From Chitinophaga nivalis (GTDB taxonomy: Bacteria > Bacteroidota > Bacteroidia > Chitinophagales > Chitinophagaceae): a DNA stretch of 64,000 nt. Positions 28,183 through 35,610 of this stretch are shown here, one piece after another (positions within the stretch are counted from its first letter, which is position 1; each line of letters starts with the position of its first letter). Under the pieces are notes generated by a model that did no database searches, had not been told where the DNA came from, and saw nothing but the letters and a program-made list of their open reading frames with translations. The position numbers and the translations under genes are program-made. The DNA is taken from contig NZ_JAPDNR010000001.1 in assembly GCF_025989125.1 (NCBI RefSeq), positions 4,886,087-4,950,086 of the forward strand. Direction: 5' to 3'.

Positions 28183-29760
28183 ATGACTAATCATTCGTCT
28201 TGTTGCGGCGGTCTGTGCGTTATGCCACCATCGCCGGAATTGGAGGAAAAGATTGTTCGCACCAAACAGGCTATTTTGCGTGAAGCAAATCTGACTGGTA
28301 TCGATGATATCGATATTATGGACCTGCGGACATTCACCCTGATTTCCTCCCGCCCCCGGAAAACGAGAGCCCACGAATTTGTAGGCGATGCTGCGGAAGC
28401 GGCGCCTATTGTAGGCAACCGGAAGGCTATTGTATTGCTGGTTGATTTTTCAGACAAAGCAGCAGCAACGGGCCAGGCACACTACAACGACCTGCTGTTT
28501 TCAGTAGGTAGCTACGCTACCGGAAGTATGCGCGATTTTTACAAGGAAGCCTCTTATGGCCAGCTGGATGTTACCGGTCAGGTAGCAGGTTCTGGTGGCC
28601 CTACCGCAGGTTGGTTCCGCGCTCCCAAGCCAAAATCCTATTACACAGATGGCAACTTTGGTTTCAATGCCTATCCTAAAAATGCGCAGAAACTCGCAGA
28701 GGATGTCATTGACCTGGCCAATCCGTTTGTGAATTTTTCTTCCTATGACAATGACGGTGATGGCTTTGTGGAGGCCGTGATTATCATCTGCGCCGGTTCC
28801 GGCGGAGAACAAACAGGTAATGTAAACGACATCTGGTCACACAAATGGAACATTACCACCAAAACCGTAGACGGTGTAAAAATAGACCGGTATTTTATGG
28901 CGCCGGAAGACGGCCGGGTAGGCGTGATGGCCCATGAACTGGGACATCTGCTGCTGGGATTACCAGACCTGTATGATACCGATTATTCTTCCCGTGGTAC
29001 CGGTAACTGGGACCTGATGGCAGGTGGTAGCTGGAACGGCGGTGGTAACAAACCCGCGCATCCTACTGCCTGGTGTAAAGTAAAAGCCGGATGGGTAAAT
29101 CCTACCGTGATCTTTAATTCAGAACAAACCATTACGGTTCGCCCGTATAAGGACTTTAAAGACATCTTCAAACTACCGGTGGGTGCTGTTGACAGCAAAG
29201 AGTATTTCCTGCTCTCCAATCGCCGGAAAAACGGCTTTGATGTCAATCTGCCGGGAGATGGGCTTATCATTGAGCACATCGATGAAAACAAAACCGGTAA
29301 CACAGATGAAAATCACTACCTGGTAGATGTGGAACAGGCAGACGGGCTGCGGCAACTGAATACCAATGCCAACAGCGGTGATGCCAATGATCCGTTCCCA
29401 ACAGCCAGCAATAACCAGTTTACGGTATCCAGTACGCCTAACAGTAAAGCTTATAGCGGCAGCGACTCCAAAGTGTCTGTAACGGCCATTACCCGTTCGG
29501 GCGATAATATCACCGCCAAAGTGAATGTGGGCGGAGCAGCGGCCCTGGGCTGGATTACTAAAAAAGCCGTACAGGTATACGCTACCCCGCACAGTATGAA
29601 TGCATGGGTATACCTGGAAGCTACCGGCTGGCGTAAAATCAATGAATTGTCTACGAATGGCGTTACGAGTATGTTTGATGCACTTTGCCAGGCAAGAATC
29701 GCCGGTAGTGCAGTAACCGTTGAAGCAGACAGTGGTAAGATATTTACCCTGTATTACTAA
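28183..29760 (+). CDS. M6 family metalloprotease with C-terminal QVYATPHS domain
   Basis: This 525-residue protein opens with a Cys-rich MTNHSSCCGGLCVMPP stretch instead of a signal peptide. An M6 (immune-inhibitor-A-like) domain follows: VLLVDFSDKAA, SMRDFYKEASYGQLDVTG, zinc site HELGH at 251-255 with the downstream GLPDLYDTDYSSRGTGNWDLM, and a DGLIIEHIDE strand. Residues about 461-525 form a small separate domain (KAVQVYATPHS...GWRK...LST.G.T.MF). That domain recurs as the whole of the next gene's product. It lies 254 bases after the dipeptidase-like gene and probably has its own promoter. Confidence 0.85.
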   Translation: MTNHSSCCGGLCVMPPSPELEEKIVRTKQAILREANLTGIDDIDIMDLRTFTLISSRPRKTRAHEFVGDAAEAAPIVGNRKAIVLLVDFSDKAAATGQAHYNDLLFSVGSYATGSMRDFYKEASYGQLDVTGQVAGSGGPTAGWFRAPKPKSYYTDGNFGFNAYPKNAQKLAEDVIDLANPFVNFSSYDNDGDGFVEAVIIICAGSGGEQTGNVNDIWSHKWNITTKTVDGVKIDRYFMAPEDGRVGVMAHELGHLLLGLPDLYDTDYSSRGTGNWDLMAGGSWNGGGNKPAHPTAWCKVKAGWVNPTVIFNSEQTITVRPYKDFKDIFKLPVGAVDSKEYFLLSNRRKNGFDVNLPGDGLIIEHIDENKTGNTDENHYLVDVEQADGLRQLNTNANSGDANDPFPTASNNQFTVSSTPNSKAYSGSDSKVSVTAITRSGDNITAKVNVGGAAALGWITKKAVQVYATPHSMNAWVYLEATGWRKINELSTNGVTSMFDALCQARIAGSAVTVEADSGKIFTLYY

Positions 29761-29811
29761 CATCCCTTCCTCTTTTATTGGTGAATTGTTTAACTCCTAA
29801 AATCTCAGATC

Positions 29812-30027
29812 ATGAACTTCACACAGAAAATTCTGCAGGTATATGCTACCCCTCACTCACAGAATGTTTGGGCTTATATTAATACAATCGGATGGAGAAA
29901 AGTACAGCCATTGTCAACAGATGGTAGTACAAATATGTTTGTTTTACTGGTAGCTGCCAGAACCAGCGGTATTGTGGTGAGTGGTACTTTAAACGCCAGC
30001 AACGAAATCACCGTGCTTTATTTATAA
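29812..30027 (+). CDS. Free-standing copy of the M6 protease C-terminal domain
   Basis: This 71-residue protein lines up by eye over nearly its whole length with residues 461-525 of the M6 protease just upstream: QVYATPHS is identical, followed by shared N.W.Y, GWRK, LST.G.T.MF and AR..G positions. No known function was recognised. As a free domain it might be a decoy, an inhibitor or targeting partner of the protease, or the result of a partial duplication. Confidence 0.75.
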   Translation: MNFTQKILQVYATPHSQNVWAYINTIGWRKVQPLSTDGSTNMFVLLVAARTSGIVVSGTLNASNEITVLYL

Positions 30028-30105
30028 TTGATTACCTGGCAGCAGATGCCGTATTTGTTTCAGCCACCCGCATCTGCTGCTGCTCACATCCTAAAACTTA
30101 CGTCA

Positions 30106-30435
30106 ATGGCTATCATAAATATTTATACCAGTGATGCGCAACAGCAACAGGCTGCCGGTAACCAACAGCAGGCCGCCGGTGCAGGAGGAGGCCTCGGACC
30201 CGCTCCGGAAGAACAGTTTGGCAGCAACAGTGCTGCGGCTGCCGGTAACCAGGCACCTGCTCCGGATGAAAGATCCGCGTCTGCTTCACTGGCAGATAGT
30301 GCACCGCCTGCACCTTCCCAACAGCCCGGAGATGCTGCCGCAGCAGCGGAAGCACCCGCGCCGAAGGAAGCTGCTGCCGGCGCCGGTAAAGGTGCTGACG
30401 CCGTGCCGGCACCCTCACAGGAACCAAAAGCATAA
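30106..30435 (+). CDS. Low-complexity Ala/Pro/Gln/Gly-rich small protein
   Basis: This is a 109-residue protein of extreme composition, starting MAIINIYTSDAQQQQAAGNQ. It then has alternating Ala-rich and Pro-rich acidic segments (APAPDE, SAPPAPSQQPGD, EAPAPKEAAAG) and no Cys. It is predicted to be disordered. The ATG at 30106 gives a sensible N-terminus; the frame from 30028 would add 26 unrelated residues. It sits between two other small genes of the peptidase cluster. No family was recognised; it could be a substrate, linker or flexible carrier. Confidence 0.55.
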   Translation: MAIINIYTSDAQQQQAAGNQQQAAGAGGGLGPAPEEQFGSNSAAAAGNQAPAPDERSASASLADSAPPAPSQQPGDAAAAAEAPAPKEAAAGAGKGADAVPAPSQEPKA

Positions 30436-30471
30436 ACCGAAAAGTATATTTCCTCACCAACAACACCCGCT

Positions 30472-30753
30472 ATGATGTCAGCGCCTGTTTCCTGGATCTG
30501 CACCCTGCTCCTGAAGGAACTCCGGGAAGATACCGCCACCCCTGGAAAGTATTTTGTTTCAGGAGAAATACTGGCCGCTGATGCAGGTGCAAAAGAAAAT
30601 ACCTTCTTTGCAAAGGGCCGGCAAATACAAGGTTTTACCTTTCACTTGCCGGAAGGGATTCAGCAGGGAGCTACCATCCGTGCGTTGGTAGCTTTTATGG
30701 GAGATCCTTTTACCCAGCAATATCAGCTGAGTGATATTCAGCCAGCTGATTGA
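30472..30753 (+). CDS. Small hypothetical protein
   Basis: This is a 93-residue protein (the alternative ATG at 30475 drops one Met) with beta-rich character: SWICTLLLKELREDT, GKYFVSGEILAADAGAKENTFFAKG and GFTFHLPEGIQQGATIRALVAFMG. It is not recognised. It is the last gene of the peptidase cluster, 36 bases after the Ala/Pro-rich gene, and is followed by a hairpin. Confidence 0.6.
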   Translation: MMSAPVSWICTLLLKELREDTATPGKYFVSGEILAADAGAKENTFFAKGRQIQGFTFHLPEGIQQGATIRALVAFMGDPFTQQYQLSDIQPAD

Positions 30754-30769
30754 AAGGTAGTATAAACGC

Positions 30770-30830
30770 ATTCCACATGCTGTGAAAAAAGCAATGGCGA
30801 TTGGCTGTTACTTTTTACAGTATGTGGAAT
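30770..30830 (+). terminator. Long inverted repeat closing the peptidase cluster
   Basis: ATTCCACATGCTGTG (from 30770) pairs, with two G-U pairs, with the arm at 30811-30830 ending in TATGTGGAAT. The stem includes an A-run opposite a T-run next to the loop. It follows the last small gene by 17 bases. Confidence 0.6.
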
Positions 30831-31666
30831 CGTTATATCGTTACAAAGCATTCTCTTCAAATTTTTTCCAGCTGCCCCTGTGAAAGGGTAATACTGTTTG
30901 GCATACTGGATACCGCTGCCAGCACTTTTCCGGTATGCAGCGGGAGAACGGGTAGCGCTGTTTGGTACCGCTATAAAACGTACAACCGTTCCCGTTACTG
31001 ATAATTACAATCCGGTGAAGAAAATAAAATGGCAATTCGGGGAAAATAACCAGCACGGATTGTCGCCCGAAGAAACAGCAGATATCCTGATCCTGATGCA
31101 ATACCGGTTGGGGTAACCCGGACGTATATACGTTTTGATGGGGAAGTATCTATAAAGTGCAACACGGAGATAACACCAGTTATAAGACTTGTTATTTCCG
31201 TGTTGTCACACATTAGTGTTAAATAATCTAGCGCGATTAATTTTTTTGGTTTATAATTATTTTTTTCTATTTTCGTAAACACGATAACGGTTTATTCATT
31301 ATCGTCATATCGAAGAGTTTATTAATCGAAGTTACCCGTATCTACAATAGTTTTGTTAACAAATAAAATTCTTATTCCTGGTTACACCCGTTCATAGTAT
31401 AGTTGAGCAACGTACAAATAAATAACTGACACAGCTTTATCTATGAAATCTGAACGCTATAATACACAATGCTGACAGTAAATATTTTAGATAGCTTTTT
31501 GGATTAATAGAAACCCACCAGCAATTGGAGCTATTTACGAATGAAATACTTTTAGTGATTGTTCTCCTTACATATTAATAACCACCTTTGACCGGCCTGT
31601 TTGGAGTCAGATGGATGAGGATTCTTACACCATTTATTTTATTGAATTTTTTAAGGACAAACGTTA

Positions 31667-31737
31667 AAATGGGATTTACGTGGGCGAAGCCTTTGTATCT
31701 GAGCACATATACTCAGCTTCTGGAAATCTCATGACCT
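31667..31737 (+). repeat. Leader direct repeat, copy 1 (possible structured RNA)
   Basis: This is copy 1 of a roughly 70-base imperfect direct repeat. It contains AAATGGGATTTACGT, a mini-hairpin GGCGAAGCC, and a stem CTGAG (31699-31703)/CTCAG (31712-31716). It ends in ATCTCATGACC. Copy 2 starts 117 bases downstream. Confidence 0.65.
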
Positions 31738-31783
31738 TTCTCTGTCGTATCCGCTCAAATCCGTGAATTTAATTACCGTAGGC

Positions 31784-31855
31784 AAATGGGACTTACGTTG
31801 GCGAAGCCATTATGTCTGAGCAATACGCTTAGCTACAGGAGATTTTATGCCTGAT
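31784..31855 (+). repeat. Leader direct repeat, copy 2 (possible structured RNA)
   Basis: This is copy 2: AAATGGGACTTACGT, GGCGAAGCC, then CTGAGC...GCTTAG in place of copy 1's CTGAG...CTCAG. The changed base keeps the pair (G-C becomes G-U), which hints at conserved RNA structure. It ends 66 bases before the NusG-like start codon. Confidence 0.65.
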
Positions 31856-31920
31856 CGTGAATCTTTAATTACAAGTATGAGCTTATGCATATAAAGGAAA
31901 GACATTCCCGCAATACTGAA

Positions 31921-32403
31921 ATGAGGTGGTTTATTGCCTATACTTTCCCGAAAGCAGAACATAAAGCTGCTGAAAAACTACAAGCAATGGACGTGACTTG
32001 CTTTTTACCATTACATAAAGTAGTAAGAGTCTGGAGCGACAGAAAGAAAGTGATGTCCGTTCCGCTCTTCCCGAATTATATCTTTATTTATACCACTTTA
32101 AGCCGGTTGAGTGAATTGCTGCGATTCCGGGAGCTGGTGAGTTTCGTAACATTTGATGGGGAAGCAGTGACGGTGAAGGAAAGCCTGGTCAATTCCCTTA
32201 AAATGGTGATGGGCTACGAAGTGACAGTGGAAACTTTTCGTCATCATCCGGGAACACCGGTAAAAATTATCGAAGGTCCTTTGGCTGGTGTGGAAGGAAT
32301 ACTGGAGAAATATAAAGGAACCAGCAGGTTGACGTTGCAGATTCAGGCCCTGCACCGTACGGTATCGGTGGAAGTATCCTGTGATACGGTAATTATTGCC
32401 TGA
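31921..32403 (+). CDS. NusG-like antiterminator, UpxY/LoaP type
   Basis: This 160-residue protein has an N-terminal NGN domain (MRWFIAYTFPKAEHKAAEKL, then PLFPNYIFIYT) and a C-terminal KOW domain (GTPVKIIEGPLAGVEGILEKYKG). It is a specialised NusG paralogue. Such proteins bind RNA polymerase and let it read through terminators in a dedicated long operon, in Bacteroidota usually capsule or natural-product clusters. The ATG at 31921 is chosen because the NGN domain starts there. It lies 102 bases before the receptor gene and is the likely activator of the peptide locus. Confidence 0.85.
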   Translation: MRWFIAYTFPKAEHKAAEKLQAMDVTCFLPLHKVVRVWSDRKKVMSVPLFPNYIFIYTTLSRLSELLRFRELVSFVTFDGEAVTVKESLVNSLKMVMGYEVTVETFRHHPGTPVKIIEGPLAGVEGILEKYKGTSRLTLQIQALHRTVSVEVSCDTVIIA

Positions 32404-32505
32404 GATAGGACAAACAATTGGCTGATATCATCATTTTATATTTATTTGCATATACAGCCATCGGGTACGACCCTTAATACCCATTACATCAGAATTGTAT
32501 TGCCC

Positions 32506-34896
32506 ATGAAATCCGTCATATGGACCCTGTTGTTATTTTCGTTTGTGCTACCCGTAAAAGGTCAGTATATCGTGACTGGTAAGATAGCAGATGACAAAGG
32601 GAAATCCCTGGAGTTTGTGAATATTGTGATTAAAAAAGACGCCGCAATAATAGCTACCTTATTATCTGACAGTGCCGGGCACTTTAAAACAACCGGCTTG
32701 CCAGCAGCGCTCTACCAGCTGACGTTTCATCGGTATGACTGTGATCCGCAGCAATTATCTGTTCAGCTAACAGCAGATACGGTTATCACGATAAGATTGC
32801 CCTATAAAGCAAAGCAGCTGAAGGAAGTAGTGGTGGCAGGCGCCAAACCGATCATTGAAAGGAAGATTGACCGGCTGGTGTTTAATGTGGAAAATGCGGT
32901 AGCAGCTTCCGGAGGAGATGCCCTCGACGCCCTGAAAATAACACCTGGCATACAGGTCCAAAATGACCAGATATCGATGGTCGGAAAAGGACGGGTAAAA
33001 GTAATGATCAACGACCGTATCATTCAGTTGTCCGGAGAAGAGCTGAGTAATTTTCTCGCTACCATCAAAAGTGATAATATACAAAGTATTGAAGTCATCA
33101 GTAATCCGCCTGCCAGATATGATGCGCAGGGTAACAGCGGTCTGGTAAACATCAAACTCAAAAAGGCAGCTGTAAACAGTTGGAATGCAGCCCTCACAGG
33201 TACCTATACCCAGGCTACCTACGGAACAGGCGGAGGCGCCGGCAGTTTCAGCTACCAGAAAAATAAATTGTCCTTTACCGCGAATATAGATTACAAAGAA
33301 GGGAACCGGGACAGAACAGAAAAAGACCGGATCAATTATCCGGATCAGTCCTGGAATACCGACTTTCATAAGACCGTATTCACCCGTGCTACGGGCATCA
33401 ATGCCGGTATCGACTATCAGCTGACGAAACGCTGGTCTATGGGCGCACAGTACCTGGGCAGCTTTAGCAGACCAGGTGTCACCGAAGAAGATGAAGGGAT
33501 ACTCACCAATCGGCATACCGGAAAAACCGACTCATTGATCAATACGGCCGCAGCGAGTAAACGGGTGATCAATGCTGCTTCTTTGAACTGGCATTCGGAT
33601 ATTGTCCTGTCACGTACCGGTAGTAAACTGTTGTTAAACGTAGACTACTTTGGTTATAACAATAATGTGGACAGAACTTTCAGTACGCAAAACACCTGGC
33701 CCAACGGGAAACCGATAGAAGGTAGCTTTGTATCCACCAACAACACAGGCCAACAGGATATCAAGAACTATGCAGCGAGAGCAGATATAGACATGCCGTT
33801 GAAATGGATAAAGCTGTCATACGGGGGAAAGCTGTCCCGGATCGAAAGCCACAACGACCTGAGTTTTTACAATACTACTACTGGCGTATCCATACTGGAC
33901 CCTGGGAAAAGTAACGTATTTAACTATAAAGAGCAGACAGAAGCCCTCTATATTTCAGGTAACCGGAAATTTAGCCGGATATGGGAAGCACAGGCAGGAT
34001 TGCGGATGGAGAATACCCGGATAGAAGGTGTTTCTGTGACCTATAACCAGGTGAACACAAACAATTATCTGCAATTGTTTCCGACTTTCTACCTGGCATA
34101 TACGCCGAATAAGGTCCATTCCTTTTCAGCGAGCTATGGCCGCCGGATCGAACGGCCCGGATATGCCAGCCTGAATCCGTTCCGGTTTTATTCCAGCCCG
34201 TATAACTATTCGGAGGGAAACCCGGCGCTGGCGCCACAATACGCCAACAACATCGAAATAAAACACGCATTTAAAGAATATCTGTACACTACCTTATTCT
34301 TCCTCAATGAAACAAATGGATTTGGAGAAGTACCTTTTGTAGATGACAAAACCCAAATGCAATACTTTACCCAGCTGAATTACTTTACCTATAATTCAGC
34401 CGGTCTTTCAGAAGCATTCAGCATCCCGGGAGTACGGTGGTGGGAAAATGATCACAGGGTGGATGTCTTCTATGCTGCTTCCCGGTTTACGAAAGCCGTG
34501 AAACTGGATAATACAACCACGTGGGGGTGTATGTTTTCAACCGCCAACACTTTTCTGCTGAATAGTAACGGAACGTTGAAAGGATCCGTAAACTTTTGGT
34601 ACAGAAGTCCGCGAAATGATCTGTTGTACACCAATAAAGGCCGGGCCAGCCTGGACCTGGCGCTAAAATACCAGTTGCTGAAAAACAACCTGCTGCTGGC
34701 GCTCATTGCCCAGGATGTACTCAGAACAGATGAACGTACGGCTACTACCTATACCGGAAATGTGGAACAACGTTACTATAGCTACTTTGATAACCGACAG
34801 GTAAGAATAACGGTGACGTATAAACTGGGTAATAAGAAAATAGCCGTGAAGAACCGGAAGTTTGGTAATGAAGAAGAGAAGAAAAGGGCCCAGTAA
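32506..34896 (+). CDS. TonB-type outer-membrane beta-barrel receptor (PF14905-like)
   Basis: This 796-residue protein has a signal peptide (MKSVIWTLLLFSFVLPVKGQ) and a CarboxypepD_reg-like domain (about 20-100). The plug domain (about 115-215) has DALDALKITPGIQ and IEVISNPPARYDAQGNSGLVNIKLKK, and a 22-strand-type barrel runs to the C-terminus. The PF14905 barrel branch often lacks a clear TonB box, and none is evident here. Placed between the NusG-like gene and the precursor gene, it may take the peptide product (or its metal or sugar complex) across the outer membrane, or confer immunity. Confidence 0.85.
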   Translation: MKSVIWTLLLFSFVLPVKGQYIVTGKIADDKGKSLEFVNIVIKKDAAIIATLLSDSAGHFKTTGLPAALYQLTFHRYDCDPQQLSVQLTADTVITIRLPYKAKQLKEVVVAGAKPIIERKIDRLVFNVENAVAASGGDALDALKITPGIQVQNDQISMVGKGRVKVMINDRIIQLSGEELSNFLATIKSDNIQSIEVISNPPARYDAQGNSGLVNIKLKKAAVNSWNAALTGTYTQATYGTGGGAGSFSYQKNKLSFTANIDYKEGNRDRTEKDRINYPDQSWNTDFHKTVFTRATGINAGIDYQLTKRWSMGAQYLGSFSRPGVTEEDEGILTNRHTGKTDSLINTAAASKRVINAASLNWHSDIVLSRTGSKLLLNVDYFGYNNNVDRTFSTQNTWPNGKPIEGSFVSTNNTGQQDIKNYAARADIDMPLKWIKLSYGGKLSRIESHNDLSFYNTTTGVSILDPGKSNVFNYKEQTEALYISGNRKFSRIWEAQAGLRMENTRIEGVSVTYNQVNTNNYLQLFPTFYLAYTPNKVHSFSASYGRRIERPGYASLNPFRFYSSPYNYSEGNPALAPQYANNIEIKHAFKEYLYTTLFFLNETNGFGEVPFVDDKTQMQYFTQLNYFTYNSAGLSEAFSIPGVRWWENDHRVDVFYAASRFTKAVKLDNTTTWGCMFSTANTFLLNSNGTLKGSVNFWYRSPRNDLLYTNKGRASLDLALKYQLLKNNLLLALIAQDVLRTDERTATTYTGNVEQRYYSYFDNRQVRITVTYKLGNKKIAVKNRKFGNEEEKKRAQ

Positions 34897-35165
34897 CCCA
34901 TCAGTGCTGTATGGACTAATAAAGAAGAAAGGAACCCAGCTCACTAACCCGGGCTGAATCATGGGGCTGCACAACGGGAAATCCTTTACCCGGCAGTATC
35001 CGACATATTTATTGATAGGTACTTGAATGGTTCCTCCGGGAACGATACAGGATATTTCTTGCGCAAGAATGCGGGAATTGTAACCCAAAGAAAAAATACA
35101 AAACAGGATAAACACTGATGCCGTAAAAAAAGTGTACTTATTTTATTAACTCAAAATCAATTAAG

Positions 35166-35315
35166 ATGAAACAAGAATCCATCCAGAAAGCAACAGATTT
35201 CCTGGGCGTAAAAGTTCTGACCCCATTGGAAGAAAATCAAGTAGTTGGTGGTACCGCTATCGCTGTAGAGCCTGAGCACCACGAATCTCACCACGAATCT
35301 CACCACGTTGGATGA
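35166..35315 (+). CDS. RiPP-type precursor peptide, double-glycine leader and His-rich core
   Basis: This is a 49-residue peptide. The leader (residues 1-29; MKQESIQKATDFLGVKVL then TPLEENQVVGG) is of the Bacteroidota double-glycine type cut by C39 peptidases. The core of 20 residues is TAIAVEPE followed by HHESHHESHHVG: six His in a twice-repeated HHES unit. It has no Cys. It is the first gene after the receptor, followed by a terminator at 35546, and then by an oxygenase and a C39 exporter. Codons fit the neighbours. No described peptide family with this core was recognised. Confidence 0.8.
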   Translation: MKQESIQKATDFLGVKVLTPLEENQVVGGTAIAVEPEHHESHHESHHVG

Positions 35316-35351
35316 GAGTCACACCACGAATCACACCAGGTAGGATGATGA
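35316..35351 (+). other. In-frame second HHES tail beyond the precursor stop
   Basis: Directly after the TGA at 35313-35315 the same frame stays open for ten codons (ESHHESHQVG) and ends in TGA TGA. This repeats the core tail including its VG end. It is either a tandem duplication left outside the gene by the first stop, or an extension reached by stop-codon readthrough. Confidence 0.6.
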
Positions 35352-35545
35352 TTCGTTTGTGATATCCGGTTGCATCATATACAGCGGTGCTGTTAATGCA
35401 AATACATTCCCTTACATGATTATTGTTGCACAGCCTGCGGGTTCAGGCCCGCGGGGTGACCACTGATCGGAACGGCTATACATGCTGTTCGTATGGGATA
35501 CCTATGCCTTGATAGTTCACTGATATGTCCATCGGTTATAATATC

Positions 35546-35582
35546 AAGGGGCTGATATTTTTAGTCAGCCCCTTTCTTTTCC
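35546..35582 (+). terminator. Intrinsic terminator between precursor and modification genes
   Basis: AAGGGGCTGA (35546-35555) pairs with TCAGCCCCTT (35565-35574) and is followed by TCTTTTCC. It lies 230 bases after the precursor stop and 29 bases before the oxygenase start, so most transcripts from the precursor promoter should end here unless antitermination acts. Confidence 0.85.
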
Positions 35583-35610
35583 ATTGTTAAAAATGTAAAC
35601 ATGATCCTGT

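Larger units (their letters stand above)
30831..31920. other. Long untranslated region upstream of the NusG-like gene
   Basis: This stretch of about 1.1 kb has no supportable gene. At 30898-31116 a frame ends in LSPEETADILILMQYRLG but has no ATG and may be a remnant. A hairpin AACACGGAGATAAC (31161-31174) with GTTATTTCCGTGTT (31191-31204) looks like a terminator. The rest is AT-rich until two imperfect direct repeats at 31667 and 31784. Confidence 0.55.

Noticed and set aside
30898..31116. Frame ending LSPEETADILILMQYRLG
   Set aside because: It only starts with TTG, has no upstream coding similarity and no recognised family; kept as a note in the intergenic entry.
27942..31209. Shared 10-mer GTGTTGTCAC at 27942 and 31200, each followed by an AT-rich TAATTTTTTTG
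   Set aside because: The spacing differs (45 versus 38 bases), and the second copy is simply the arm of a hairpin. AT-rich similarity is expected by chance.
34663..35115. Minus-strand open frame of 150 codons with a signal-like start (MFILFCIFSLGYNSRILAQ)
   Set aside because: Half of it lies antisense to the receptor gene's 3' end, no family is recognisable, and its stop falls inside that gene. Likely a chance frame.
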